Positions 26,196 through 35,257 are shown, counted from the stretch's first letter. The stretch: 64,000 nt of DNA from JAWWPG01 sp033850885 (GCA_033850885.1 JAWWPG010000063.1:62001-126000), one strand, 5' to 3'. Notes: generated by a model from the letters alone, not told the origin. Numbers and translations are program-made.

Positions 26196-26585
26196 CTACT
26201 GCGAGGTTACCGTGCTCTCGTAGTCCGCAGCACTCAGCAACGCATCGACATCGGCACCCTCACCGACCGATATCTCCACCAGCCAGCCGTCCCCGTATGG
26301 GTCGCTGTTGCACAGCTCCGGGTTCTCGTCGAGTGCGTCGTTGGTCGCGCTGACGGTTCCGGCGACCGGGGCGAAGAGGTCGCTGACGCTCTTGGTCGAC
26401 TCGAGCTCGCCCATGACGCCCCCGCCGGTGACCTCGGTCCCCACGTCGGGAAGGTTGACGTACACGATGTCACCGAGGGCGTCCTGAGCGAAGTCGGTGA
26501 TGCCGACTCGGATCGTCGACCCTGGCTCCCCGGTGCCGTCGACCCACTCGTGCTCGGCGGTGTAACGCAGGTTCTCGGGATACAC
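26196..26585 (-). CDS. gcvH: glycine cleavage system H protein
   Basis: This 129-aa lipoyl carrier protein has the lipoylation motif ESTKSVSDL (Lys65) and the family start YTAEHEWVD. It shuttles the aminomethyl group from the P-protein to the T-protein and is reoxidised by lipoamide dehydrogenase. Its place between the DUF881 gene and garA copies Rv1826. Confidence 0.96.
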   Translation of the reverse strand: MYPENLRYTAEHEWVDGTGEPGSTIRVGITDFAQDALGDIVYVNLPDVGTEVTGGGVMGELESTKSVSDLFAPVAGTVSATNDALDENPELCNSDPYGDGWLVEISVGEGADVDALLSAADYESTVTSQ

Positions 26586-26599
26586 GCGGGCTCCTATGT

Positions 26600-27379
26600 C
26601 TACTGTCCGGTTGGGTGAGAGTACTGAGGCTGGTCCGCAGGATGTAATGCGTCGATCTTCACCGAGTTCTGCTCCTGGACCGTGACATGACCCCCCAGCG
26701 ACGAGATCTCGTCCGCCAGGCCGCCCGGGAAGCCGACGGCCTCGCTCAACGTGTGGGCCGAGCCGATGGCGTCGATGACGTACGGCGGGTGCACCAGGTG
26801 CCCGTCGACCGACACTGCTCCGGGGTTACCGCTGATCCAGCTCGACTCGACGAAACGCACGGTGTGGTTGATCTGGATGGCCTCCGCCCCTGCGTCACGG
26901 AGCTCCTCGATGCCGTTGAGCAGGCTGGCAGCGGTGACCGAGCTCTCCGGGTCCTCGATCGTGATGATGACACCGGGTCCCTGGGCGGGAATCGTGCCGG
27001 CGAGGATCTCGAGGTCGTCGAGCCGCTTCTGGGCGTCGGCGATTGCCGCGGCTCGCCCGGTGGAGCTCGAGAGGAGCAGGTCCCGTGCGTGCTGCAGCTG
27101 GGTGAGCTGCTGCTGGGCGCGGTCCGATGCGCCGGACAAGGAGTCGAGCAGCTCGACGAGGTTGTCCCGGGGCTGGCCGGCGAAGTCGTCACTGGCGCGG
27201 GTGAGCTGGATCTGCACGGCAGCGGCGTACCCGAGCACGGCCAGCAGGACGGCTGCGATGAGCTGTCGGCGGCTCGGCCTGCCGGTGAGTGCCGACAGGA
27301 GTCGCCGAGCACCCGACGGCGCGGAGGCGTCCTCGCGACCAGGCGGTGTCGGCTCAGGCGTGGAAGCTGGCTCAGGCAT
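26600..27379 (-). CDS. DUF881-family membrane protein (Rv1825-like)
   Basis: This 259-aa protein has one N-terminal membrane span (LIAAVLLAVLGYAAAVQI), a short coiled coil (SGASDRAQQQLTQLQHARD), and an extracytoplasmic DUF881 domain with DAGAEAIQINHTVRFV and VDGHLVHPPYVIDAIG. Such proteins lie next to pgsA2 and the small basic protein in most actinobacteria and are thought to act at the cell envelope. The start overlaps the small-basic-protein gene by 8 nt. Confidence 0.87.
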   Translation of the reverse strand: MPEPASTPEPTPPGREDASAPSGARRLLSALTGRPSRRQLIAAVLLAVLGYAAAVQIQLTRASDDFAGQPRDNLVELLDSLSGASDRAQQQLTQLQHARDLLLSSSTGRAAAIADAQKRLDDLEILAGTIPAQGPGVIITIEDPESSVTAASLLNGIEELRDAGAEAIQINHTVRFVESSWISGNPGAVSVDGHLVHPPYVIDAIGSAHTLSEAVGFPGGLADEISSLGGHVTVQEQNSVKIDALHPADQPQYSHPTGQ

Positions 27380-27704
27380 GGAAGATGTGCCGCCTGATCG
27401 CTGCCGCGTTCGAGAATATGCGGATGCCCAGCACCACGATGACGCCGGTCGAGAGCTGCCCGCCGACGCCGAGCTGGTCGCCGAGGTAGACGATGAGGGC
27501 TGCGATCAGCACGTTCGACACGAACGAGACGGCGAACACCTTGTCGTCGAAGATCCCGTCGAGATAGGCCCGCAGCGCCCCGAAGACGGCGTCCAGTGCG
27601 GCAACCACCGCAATGGGCAGGTACGTCTGCCAGGCGGCCGGCACCGAGGGCTCGAAGATGAGGCCCAGCACGACCCCGACGACGAGGCCGAGCACCGCGA
27701 TCAT
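27372..27704 (-). CDS. small basic family membrane protein (Rv1824-like)
   Basis: This 110-aa protein has three hydrophobic helices (MIAVLGLVVGVVLGLIF, LPIAVVAALDAVFGAL, FVSNVLIAALIVYLGD) and a C-terminal IFSNAAAIRRHIFHA. It matches the conserved 'small basic family' found between two DUF881 genes. ATG 27704 overlaps the preceding stop by 4 nt (ATGA). The same frame runs open upstream to 28007, but the family start is at 27704. The function is unknown. Confidence 0.88.
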   Translation of the reverse strand: MIAVLGLVVGVVLGLIFEPSVPAAWQTYLPIAVVAALDAVFGALRAYLDGIFDDKVFAVSFVSNVLIAALIVYLGDQLGVGGQLSTGVIVVLGIRIFSNAAAIRRHIFHA

Positions 27705-28549
27705 CGGGCACCGACCGGTCGCGCCTCGCGGAGCCCGACTGTCGGGTCGCCTGGCAGCACGAGGTCGCTCCTGGTCGTGGTGTCGAACCGGATGCCGAAG
27801 TTCGCCCTCAACCCGAGCCAGGCCTGGCCCCCGGGAGTCTCGAGCAGCCGGGCAGGCAGCGTCTGCGGGTTGCCGATCACGTCGATCACGTAGGGCGGCG
27901 TCAGCGACCGGTAGTCCACGGTGATCGCCCGGCCGGCAAACCTGATCGCGGTGAGGCTGGTCAGCCGGTTGCCGTTGATCGCGATGGCCTCCGCGCCCGC
28001 GGTCCACAGCGCGTTGACGAGTGCCTGGAGGTCGGTGTCGAGGATCACGCCGCCGGTCGGCAACCCGAGTGCGGCCGGGGCGTTGTCGGCCACGATCTCC
28101 ATCCCCGGCCCGGTGACCGCACCGGCACCGGTGACCGCGGCCAGCTGGCTCCCGAGACTCGCCAGCTGGCGCTGCAGGCCGGTGTTGGTGCTCACGGAGC
28201 TCTGCAGACCGGCCACGGCGCTGTCCAGCTTTGCCAGCTGGGTGTGCAGGACGTCCAGCCGGTGCTGGCGGACATGGATCTGGGCGACCAGTTGGTCCCG
28301 CTCGGCGGCCGTCGCGGGTGCGAGCTGGTGGGTGCGAAGCGCGGAGATCCCCAGCATCACGCCGAACAGCAGCACGACCACGACCGCGGTGAGCCTCTGG
28401 GCGTGGTGGGCTGGAGCAGGCGCGACCCGGCGGCGGTCCGCGGCCACCTGGTAGTCCTGGTCCAGGGTGTTCGACATGATCTCGGTGAGCAGCCCGACGT
28501 AGGCCGTACCCCCCCTGGCCGCGTTACCGTCCCGACCGTCCGGCGTCAC
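27701..28549 (-). CDS. DUF881-family membrane protein (Rv1823-like)
   Basis: This 282-aa protein has one membrane span (LTAVVVVLLFGVMLGISAL), a coiled coil with repeated LAKLDSAVAGLQSS-like heptads, and a DUF881 domain (GAEAIAINGNRLTSLTAIRFAG, then PPYVIDVIGNPQTL). It is the paralogue of the second DUF881 protein in this operon. GTG 28549 overlaps the stop of the phosphatidyltransferase gene as GTGA and is preferred over an upstream start at 28621. Confidence 0.85.
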   Translation of the reverse strand: MTPDGRDGNAARGGTAYVGLLTEIMSNTLDQDYQVAADRRRVAPAPAHHAQRLTAVVVVLLFGVMLGISALRTHQLAPATAAERDQLVAQIHVRQHRLDVLHTQLAKLDSAVAGLQSSVSTNTGLQRQLASLGSQLAAVTGAGAVTGPGMEIVADNAPAALGLPTGGVILDTDLQALVNALWTAGAEAIAINGNRLTSLTAIRFAGRAITVDYRSLTPPYVIDVIGNPQTLPARLLETPGGQAWLGLRANFGIRFDTTTRSDLVLPGDPTVGLREARPVGAR

Positions 28550-29145
28550 GAGGGTGTCCCCGGCACTCGGGGCATGCGCATGATCCGGCTGACCTGGTAG
28601 GCGTACAGGCAGCCCGCCCACCAGTACAGCCCGGTTCCCCAGATGGCGAACGCCCAGCCCAGGACGTCCGCGAGACGGGCGACCGCGTCGGTGCCGTCGC
28701 CAAGCAGCAGCAGAGGGAAGGCGTACAGCAGGTTCGCCGTGGCGGCCTTGCCGAGAAAGTGCACCGGAAGCGCGTTGAAGCCGCGGGTCCGCAGGAAGGG
28801 CACCAGGGAGAACAGCAGGACGTCACGCAGCGGGAGGATCACCGCTAGCCACACCGGGATGATCCCCCGGACGGCGAGACCGACCACGACGGCCAGGATG
28901 TAGAGGCGGTCGGCGACCGGGTCCAGCACCTGGCCGAGCTTCGACGTCTGGTTGAGGCTCCGCGCGAGCTTCCCGTCGAGCCAGTCGGTGAAGCCTGCCA
29001 GCATCAAGACGACGAGAGCCCAGCCGTCGGCATGCGGGCCTAGCACGAGCCATAGGAACAGCGGGACACCGAAGAGCCGCACCACACTCAGCAGGTTGGG
29101 CAGCGTCGCGACGCGGTTGCTGACCGCCACTCCCGACTCCGCCAC
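28546..29145 (-). CDS. CDP-alcohol phosphatidyltransferase (PgsA2-like)
   Basis: This 199-aa membrane protein has the CDP-alcohol phosphotransferase signature D-G-x2-A-R-x8-G-x3-D-x3-D, seen in LDGKLARSLNQTSKLGQVLD followed by PVAD (residues about 60-83). Several membrane helices follow. It probably makes a phosphatidyl-alcohol lipid such as phosphatidylglycerol phosphate. Position matches Rv1822 (pgsA2). It is the first gene of the minus-strand block reaching to the serine hydrolase. Confidence 0.88.
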   Translation of the reverse strand: MAESGVAVSNRVATLPNLLSVVRLFGVPLFLWLVLGPHADGWALVVLMLAGFTDWLDGKLARSLNQTSKLGQVLDPVADRLYILAVVVGLAVRGIIPVWLAVILPLRDVLLFSLVPFLRTRGFNALPVHFLGKAATANLLYAFPLLLLGDGTDAVARLADVLGWAFAIWGTGLYWWAGCLYAYQVSRIMRMPRVPGTPS

Positions 29146-29378
29146 AAGGCCCTCCGCACGCGTCCAGGGCTCCTGCGAGCCATCACGAAAACCTTAGTAC
29201 GGCCAGCCGGCGCCTCCGACGACCAGATGAGCGCACCTGGCGGTGAGTTGGTGCGAGGTGGTGCGTTGTCGCCCATGCCGCGCGCCGTCAGCCGACCGAC
29301 GCTCGTCAGCGACGGTTTCACAGGTGGCACACAGCCTGTCCACAGCCGGCAACCACGTCGCCGGGGCATGATCGACCC

Positions 29379-30122
29379 ATGACCACCGCCTCGACCGCCC
29401 CGACCCCCTGGCCCACGCTCACCAGGCCGGACGGATCGCCGCTGCGCGTCCTCGTCGTGGACGACGAGCGGACGATCGCCGAGCTGCTCAGCATGGCGCT
29501 GCGTCTCGAAGGCTGGGACGTGACCGTCGCGCACACCGGAGCCGGGGCGGTCTCCGAGGCGGTCAAGGCGGCGCCCGATGTCGCCGTACTCGACATCATG
29601 TTGCCGGACTTCGACGGGCTCGAGGTCCTCCGGCGGATCCGCCACCGGGTGCCACGCCTTCCCGTGCTGTTCCTCACCGCCAAGGACGCTGTCGAGGACC
29701 GGGTCGCCGGCCTCACCGCCGGCGGCGACGACTACGTCACCAAGCCCTTCAGCCTGGAAGAGGTCGTCGCGCGGCTCCGGGCGCTGCTGCGCCGATCGGG
29801 CGGGACGGCGGCGCAGCCCGGTTCCTCACTCACCGTCGGGGACCTGACGCTCGACGAGGACAGCCGAGAAGTGACCCGCAGCGGCACCCCGATCAGTCTC
29901 ACCGCCACCGAGTTCGAGCTGCTGCGCTACCTGATGCGCAACCCGCGGCGGGTCCTCACCAAGGCACAGATCCTCGACCGGGTGTGGAACTACGACTTCG
30001 GGGGCCAGGCGAACGTCGTCGAGCTCTACATCTCCTACCTGCGCAAGAAGATCGATGCCGGCCGCGAGCCGATGATCCACACCATGCGCGGAGCGGGGTA
30101 TGTCCTCAAGCCGACCACCTGA
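29379..30122 (+). CDS. OmpR-family response regulator
   Basis: This 247-aa protein has a receiver domain (VVDDERTIAEL, phospho-acceptor Asp in AVLDIMLPDFDG near residue 72, FLTAKDA, KPFSL) and a C-terminal winged helix (LTATEFELLRYLMRNPRRVLTK, then NVVELYISYLRKKID). It closely resembles the mycobacterial MprA/TrcR type. The target genes are unknown. Its end overlaps the kinase gene by 23 nt. The 233-bp gap to the divergent pgsA-like gene must hold promoters for both. Confidence 0.94.
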   Translation: MTTASTAPTPWPTLTRPDGSPLRVLVVDDERTIAELLSMALRLEGWDVTVAHTGAGAVSEAVKAAPDVAVLDIMLPDFDGLEVLRRIRHRVPRLPVLFLTAKDAVEDRVAGLTAGGDDYVTKPFSLEEVVARLRALLRRSGGTAAQPGSSLTVGDLTLDEDSREVTRSGTPISLTATEFELLRYLMRNPRRVLTKAQILDRVWNYDFGGQANVVELYISYLRKKIDAGREPMIHTMRGAGYVLKPTT

Positions 30123-31635
30123 CGCCCGAGCCGCGGACCACCCGGTCGGACTGCGACGTTGGGTTCCGCGGTCTCTCACCGCTCGTCTGGTCGTGACGAC
30201 CCTGGTGCTCGTCGCGTTCGTCAGCGTGGTCGTCGGGGTGGTCACGACGCTGGCACTGCGCCACTTCCTCCTCGCCCGGCTCGATGACCAGCTGGCCTCC
30301 GCGACGCAGCGGCACGAGGGCGGTCCGCATGGTGGCGAACCAGGACCTGCCGTTGGCTTGCCCTGTGCCGTCGTCCGGCACGGAGAACCACCCGGACTGG
30401 GGTTCGGGCAGGCGCCCGGGACACTGATCGGCAGGTTCGACACGGGTTGCCGGTCCGCCGTCGTGGTCACCCAGACCGGGTCCCTCCGTAAGGTCGACGG
30501 GTCGGACGTCGCGACGCTGGCGTCCCTCACACCTGCGAGGGATCCGCGGACGGTAGACCTCGCCATCGGGTCCTACCGCGTCGTCGTCCGAGACGACGGG
30601 GGAACCTTGTCGGTCACCGGACTCCCCACCGCCGACGTGTCCGCGACGATCCGCAGTCTTGCGCTGTGGGAGTCGGTCGTCGCCGTCGGGGGCGTGCTGC
30701 TGGCCGCCGTGATCGGCCAGGCCCTGGTACGACGACAGCTCACGCCGTTGCGACAGGTTGCCACCACCGCCAACAACGTCACGCACCTGCCCCTCGAGTC
30801 CGGCGAGGTGGGTGTGATCGCCCGGGTGCCCCCCGAGCTCACCGATCCAGCCACCGAGGTCGGACAGGTAGGCGCGGCGTTCAACGCGATGCTTGGCCAC
30901 GTCGAGCATGCCCTCGACACCCGGCACGAGAGTGAGCAGCGAGTGCGCCAGTTCCTGGCAGACGCGTCCCATGAGCTCCGGACTCCGCTGTCGACGATCA
31001 TGGGGTATGCGGAGCTCACGCGCCGTACGTCCGACGACCCGGTGGCCATGACGCATGCGATGGGGCGCATCCAGGCCGAGTCCGGCCGGATGGCCGCACT
31101 CGTCAACGACCTGCTGCTGCTGGCCCGGCTCGACTCAGGTCGACCTCTCCAGCGCAGGGATGTCGACGTCTCGCTCCTCCTCGCGGAGACCGTCAACGAT
31201 GCGCGAGTGGTCAGCGGCGACCACGTCTGGCGGCTCACGCTGCCGCCGGACCCCCTGCACCTCACGGGGGACCGCGACCGGCTCCATCAGGTGGTGTCGA
31301 ACCTGCTCGCGAACGCGATCAGGCACACGCCGCCAGGTACGACCATCTCCGTCTACGCCGAGCCGGCTCCCCCGCAAGGCCACCGACCCGCCGGCGTACT
31401 GGTCAGAGTGCACGACGACGGGCCGGGGATGCCACCCGCGCTCGCCGGCAAGGAGTTCGAGCGGTTCTCCCGAGGCGATGCGTCCCGCACGCGTGCCTCC
31501 GGAGGCTCGGGTCTCGGGCTCTCGATCGTGCAGGCGATCGTGGCCGCCCACGAGGGCAGCGTCGATATCAGAAGCCGACCGACCGACACGACGATCACGA
31601 TCTTCCTGCCCTCGAGAGGCCGCTCCGACCCCTGA
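30100..31635 (+). CDS. sensor histidine kinase
   Basis: This 511-aa membrane kinase has an N-terminal span (LTARLVVTTLVLVAFVSVVVGVV), an extracytoplasmic domain of about 150 residues, and a second span (VVAVGGVLLAAVIGQAL). A HAMP linker is followed by HisKA (FLADASHELRTPLSTIMGY, phospho-His near residue 291). The ATPase domain shows N, G1 and G2 boxes (NLLANAIRHT, DDGPGMP, GGSGLGLSIV). The extracytoplasmic part contains a paired-Cys arrangement (GLPCAVV, DTGCRSA) that could form a disulfide. It phosphorylates the response regulator encoded just upstream. Confidence 0.93.
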   Translation: MSSSRPPDARAADHPVGLRRWVPRSLTARLVVTTLVLVAFVSVVVGVVTTLALRHFLLARLDDQLASATQRHEGGPHGGEPGPAVGLPCAVVRHGEPPGLGFGQAPGTLIGRFDTGCRSAVVVTQTGSLRKVDGSDVATLASLTPARDPRTVDLAIGSYRVVVRDDGGTLSVTGLPTADVSATIRSLALWESVVAVGGVLLAAVIGQALVRRQLTPLRQVATTANNVTHLPLESGEVGVIARVPPELTDPATEVGQVGAAFNAMLGHVEHALDTRHESEQRVRQFLADASHELRTPLSTIMGYAELTRRTSDDPVAMTHAMGRIQAESGRMAALVNDLLLLARLDSGRPLQRRDVDVSLLLAETVNDARVVSGDHVWRLTLPPDPLHLTGDRDRLHQVVSNLLANAIRHTPPGTTISVYAEPAPPQGHRPAGVLVRVHDDGPGMPPALAGKEFERFSRGDASRTRASGGSGLGLSIVQAIVAAHEGSVDIRSRPTDTTITIFLPSRGRSDP

Positions 31636-31728
31636 CCGGGTGGAGGCCGGCATCCGCCAGGACCGACGCCGGAATCCGTGCCGGTCGCCACGGCCGCGTC
31701 GCCGGCAGGTCCGTTTGGGCCGTCGATC

Positions 31729-31734
31729 TAGGGT
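31729..31734 (+). promoter_or_regulatory. candidate -10 box (TAGGGT) for the AAA-VWA pair
   Basis: TAGGGT ends 7 nt before ATG 31742. A GAAGG stretch in the gap could also act as a weak ribosome-binding site. Confidence 0.4.
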
Positions 31735-31741
31735 GAAGGAC

Positions 31742-33124
31742 ATGAACCAGGCCACGACGCTTCGGGCCCTGAAGGACGGCGGCTACCGGCCGCGTTCGGT
31801 GAAAGCCGAGATCCGGGCCAACCTCCTCGAGAGGCTGCAGCAGGGGGAACCGGCCTTCCCGGGGATCCTCGGCTTCGACGAGACCGTGCTCCCCCAGCTC
31901 GAGAGCGCGCTGCTCGCCGGACACGACCTCGTCCTGCTCGGCGAGCGTGGCCAGGGCAAGTCGCGGCTGATGCGGACCCTGGTCGGGCTCCTCGACGAGT
32001 GGGTGCCGGTCGTCGAAGGATGCGAGATCAACGACGATCCCGGACGACCTGTGTGCGTACGCTGTCGGCGGCTCCTCGAGGAGCTCGGCGATGACCTCCC
32101 GGTCGGCTGGCGCCACCGCGATGAGAGGTACGTCGAGAAGCTGGCCACGCCGGACACCAGCGTCGGCGACCTGGTCGGAGACGTCGACCCGGTGAAGGTG
32201 GCAGAGGGCCGGACCCTCGGGGACCCGGAGACGATCCACTACGGTCTGCTGCCGCGGTCGAACCGCGGCGTCTTCGGGATCAACGAGCTGCCCGACCTCG
32301 CCGAGCGCATCCAGGTGGCGATGTTCAACGTCCTCGAGGAGCGAGACATCCAGGTTCGCGGCTACTCGTTGCGGCTGCCGCTCGACCTGCTCGTCGTCGC
32401 GACCGCCAACCCGGAGGACTACACGAACCGCGGCCGGATCATCACCCCGCTCAAGGACCGCTTCGGGGCGGAGATCCGCACCCACTACCCGTTCGAGGTC
32501 GACGAGGAGGTCGCCGTCATCGTCCAGGAGGCCGATTTGGTCGCGGCCGTGCCGGACCACCTCCTCGAGATCCTCGCCCGCCTCAGCCGTGGCCTGCGCC
32601 GCAGCGCATCGGTCGACCAGCGTTCCGGTGTCAGCGCCCGCTTCGCCATCGCCGCCGCCGAGGCGGTCGCCGGGTCGGCGTTGCGCCGCGGGGGACGCGT
32701 TGGTGAGGGCGAGCCGGTCGCCCGCATCTGCGACGTCCCGACGGTCATCCCGACGCTGCTCGGAAAGGTCGAGTTCGAGATGGGCGAGGAGGGCCGGGAG
32801 GTCGAGGTCGTGCAGCACCTGCTCCGGGTGGCCACCGCCGAGACGTTCCGGGACCGCCTCAGCGGGCTCGACCTCTCGGGTTTCACCGAGCTGTTCGCCG
32901 AGGGTGCGACCGTCGAGACAGGTGAGCTGGTCCCGGCCGAGGACCTGCTCGCTCAGATCGGTACCGTGCCAGGCCTGTCGAAGGTGCTCGACCGGCTCGG
33001 GAACGGCGATGCCGCCACCCCGGGCGAGGCCGCCGCGGGGATCGAGCTGGTCCTCGAGGGGCTGCACCTGACCCGTCGGATCGACAAGGCCGCCATCGAC
33101 GGCCGATCGGTCTACGGAGCCTGA
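31742..33124 (+). CDS. ChlI/MoxR-like AAA+ ATPase
   Basis: This 460-aa protein has Walker A LLGERGQGKSRLM (near residue 65), Walker B-like GVFGINELPDL, and a sensor block, LLVVATANPEDYTNRGRI. This is the layout of magnesium-chelatase-subunit-I/MoxR AAA ATPases. A C-x2-C pair in VCVRCRRLLEEL is an insertion. No bacteriochlorophyll or cobalamin genes lie nearby, so a metal-chelatase role is not supported. MoxR-VWA pairs usually act as chaperones that insert cofactors or remodel protein complexes. The VWA partner starts 2 nt downstream. Confidence 0.88.
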   Translation: MNQATTLRALKDGGYRPRSVKAEIRANLLERLQQGEPAFPGILGFDETVLPQLESALLAGHDLVLLGERGQGKSRLMRTLVGLLDEWVPVVEGCEINDDPGRPVCVRCRRLLEELGDDLPVGWRHRDERYVEKLATPDTSVGDLVGDVDPVKVAEGRTLGDPETIHYGLLPRSNRGVFGINELPDLAERIQVAMFNVLEERDIQVRGYSLRLPLDLLVVATANPEDYTNRGRIITPLKDRFGAEIRTHYPFEVDEEVAVIVQEADLVAAVPDHLLEILARLSRGLRRSASVDQRSGVSARFAIAAAEAVAGSALRRGGRVGEGEPVARICDVPTVIPTLLGKVEFEMGEEGREVEVVQHLLRVATAETFRDRLSGLDLSGFTELFAEGATVETGELVPAEDLLAQIGTVPGLSKVLDRLGNGDAATPGEAAAGIELVLEGLHLTRRIDKAAIDGRSVYGA

Positions 33125-33126
33125 GC

Positions 33127-35073
33127 GTGGCGACCGGCCGGTTCCGCTACAGCCCGTGGAGCGGGGGGCCGGACCCGCTCGCGCCGCCGTACGACGTCCG
33201 CGCAGCGCTCGACGAGCTCGGCAGCGACGTCCTCGCGGGCGGGTCGCTACGGGAGGCTCTGCGCGACCTGATGCGTCGTGGGATGGACGGCCACCGTGGA
33301 CTCGACGACCTGGCGGACCGGGTACGGCGACTTCGTGCCGCCGCGAGGCGCCGAGGCGACCTCGGCGGGACCCTCGACCAGGTACGTGCAGCCCTCGATC
33401 AGGCGCTCGCGTCGGAGCGGGACACCCTGGCTGCCGAGGACACGGACGACGCGCGTCTGAGTGAGATGGAGCTCGCCACCATCCCTGACGACGCGGCCGG
33501 CGCCGTACGGGCGCTGAGCGAGTACGACTGGCATTCGGACGACGCCCGTGCGACGTACCAGGAGATCCTGCGGATGCTGCAGCAGGAGGTGCTGGACGCT
33601 CAGTTCGCGGGCATGAAGCAGTTCCTCGAGTCCCAGGACCCGGCGGCGATGGCCGCGGTCAAGGACATGCTGGCCGACCTCAACTCCTTGCTCGCCGCCC
33701 ATGCCCGGGGCGAGGACACCACGGACAAGTTCCACGAGTTCATGGACAAGCACGGTGAGATGTTCCCAGAGAAGCCGGAGAACGTGGACGAGCTCATCGA
33801 CGCGCTTGCCCGCAGGCAGGCGGCGGCGGACCGCATGATGGCCTCGCTGTCGCCGGCGCAGCGCGAGCAGCTTGCTCAGCTGATGAGTGAGGCGTTGTCC
33901 GACCCTGACCTGGCCTCCGAGATGGCCCAGCTGTCGGACAACCTGCGAGCCCTCCGTCCCGGCCTGGACCGGGGGGCGGTCCAGATGCGCGGTGGTGGCG
34001 AGCCGATGGGCTACAGCGACTCCGTGCAGGCGGTCGCCGAGCTTGCCGATCTCGAAGCCCTCGGGAACGCACTCGGGCAGCGCCATCCCGGCGCCACGCT
34101 CGACGACGTCGATGTCGACTCCCTCGAAAGGCATCTCGGGGCGAGCTCGGCCGCCGACTTCCGGGCGCTGCGTGAGCTTGAACGAGAGCTGGAACGCCAG
34201 GGCTTCCTGTCGCGGGGTGACGACGGTCTCCAGCTCACTCCACGCGCCGTGCGGCGCCTGGGCGAGACCGCGCTGAAGCGGGTCTTCGCCCAGCTGGAGG
34301 CCGCCGGTGCGGGTGACCACGACGACCACCGGACGGGATCTGCGGACGAGGCGACCGGGCTTACTCGCCAGTGGACGTTCGGCGACGAGCTCCCCATCGA
34401 CGTGGTGCGAACGGTCTCGAACTCGCTGCGTCGAGGCGCTGGCATCCCGGCCCGGCTGAGCGTCGAGGACTTCGAGGTGATCGAGACGGAGCGGCGCACG
34501 ACCGCTGCGGTCGCGCTGTGCGTCGACCTGTCCTACTCCATGGTGCAGGAGGGCCGCTGGGGACCGATGAAGCAGACGGCACTCGCCCTGTCCCACCTGA
34601 TCTCGACCCGTTTCCGCCATGACGCGCTGGAGATCGTCGGGTTCGACCGGTCGGCTCGCCGTCTCTCGGCCGTGCAGCTTGCGGGCGTCGAGCCGGACTG
34701 GGTGCAGGGCACCAACCTGCAGCACGCGCTGGTGATCGCCGCCCGACACCTTCGTCGCCACCCCGACGCAGAGCCGGTCGTGCTCGTCGTGACCGACGGC
34801 GAGCCCACGGCGCATCTGCGCGACGACGGCTCGACGTACTTCCACTGGCCGACCACGACGGAGACGTTGAGAGCGACCGTCGGCCAGGTGGACGAGCTGA
34901 CGAGGTACGGCGCCGCGCTGAACTTCTTCATGCTGGGCGACGACCCGGGTCTGGCTCGCTTCGTCGACGCCGTCGCCCGCCGGGCCGGCGGGCGGGTGCT
35001 GACCCCCGACCTGTCACGGCTGGGCGAGTACGTCGTGTCGGACTACCTGCGGGCCAGGCGCGGCCGCCGCTAA
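33127..35073 (+). CDS. VWA-domain protein, partner of the AAA+ ATPase
   Basis: This 648-aa protein has a C-terminal von Willebrand A domain with an intact MIDAS: D-L-S-Y-S in ALCVDLSYSMVQEG (near residue 465), a Thr in WVQGTNLQHAL, and VVTDGEPTAHL. The N-terminal 450 residues are helical, Asp/Glu/Arg-rich and Gln/Met-containing, and are probably the adaptor to the ATPase. Start is GTG. The TAA stop lies inside a 25-bp tandem repeat. The pair resembles ChlI-ChlD or RavA-ViaA systems. The client is unknown. Confidence 0.87.
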   Translation: MATGRFRYSPWSGGPDPLAPPYDVRAALDELGSDVLAGGSLREALRDLMRRGMDGHRGLDDLADRVRRLRAAARRRGDLGGTLDQVRAALDQALASERDTLAAEDTDDARLSEMELATIPDDAAGAVRALSEYDWHSDDARATYQEILRMLQQEVLDAQFAGMKQFLESQDPAAMAAVKDMLADLNSLLAAHARGEDTTDKFHEFMDKHGEMFPEKPENVDELIDALARRQAAADRMMASLSPAQREQLAQLMSEALSDPDLASEMAQLSDNLRALRPGLDRGAVQMRGGGEPMGYSDSVQAVAELADLEALGNALGQRHPGATLDDVDVDSLERHLGASSAADFRALRELERELERQGFLSRGDDGLQLTPRAVRRLGETALKRVFAQLEAAGAGDHDDHRTGSADEATGLTRQWTFGDELPIDVVRTVSNSLRRGAGIPARLSVEDFEVIETERRTTAAVALCVDLSYSMVQEGRWGPMKQTALALSHLISTRFRHDALEIVGFDRSARRLSAVQLAGVEPDWVQGTNLQHALVIAARHLRRHPDAEPVVLVVTDGEPTAHLRDDGSTYFHWPTTTETLRATVGQVDELTRYGAALNFFMLGDDPGLARFVDAVARRAGGRVLTPDLSRLGEYVVSDYLRARRGRR

Positions 35074-35118
35074 CCCCCCAAGCACCCCCGCCCCCTAACC
35101 CCCCAAGCACCCCCGCCC
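35071..35118. repeat. 25-bp tandem direct repeat containing the VWA stop codon
   Basis: TAACCCCCCAAGCACCCCCG is present at 35071 and again at 35096, each followed by CCC. The first copy's TAA is the stop codon of the VWA gene. The second gives another stop 25 nt on. Confidence 0.8.
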
Positions 35119-35121
35119 GAC

Positions 35122-35184
35122 CGCGAATTGCGGGAAAGTTCACCTCATCCGCACCCGTTGAGGTGCACTTTCCCGAAATTCGCG
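35122..35184. repeat. palindromic element family C (26-bp inverted repeat)
   Basis: The arms at 35122-35147 and 35159-35184 are complementary at 24 of 26 positions around an 11-base loop (for example GGGAAAGTTCACCTCA against TGAGGTGCACTTTCCC). It could act as a bidirectional terminator, but the arms are long and GC-balanced, more like a dispersed repeat. Confidence 0.75.
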
Positions 35185-35187
35185 GGG

Positions 35188-35243
35188 GGACTCGGTCCAC
35201 AGGCTGCGCACAGAGCATCCACACAGCCTGCCTAGCCGAGTCC
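35188..35243 (+). promoter_or_regulatory. stem-loop in the leader of the GT39 gene
   Basis: GGACTCGG (35188-35195) pairs with CCGAGTCC (35236-35243). Inside them, CAGGCTG (35200-35206) pairs with CAGCCTG (35224-35230). The hairpin ends 14 nt before ATG 35258, so it could affect translation. It may instead be part of the repeat cluster to its left. Confidence 0.4.
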
Positions 35244-35257
35244 GTCACGGTGGCCTC

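Noticed and set aside
31742..35073. Magnesium or cobalt chelatase
   Set aside because: The AAA and VWA domains resemble ChlI/ChlD, but no ChlH/CobN subunit or pigment/cobalamin gene lies nearby.
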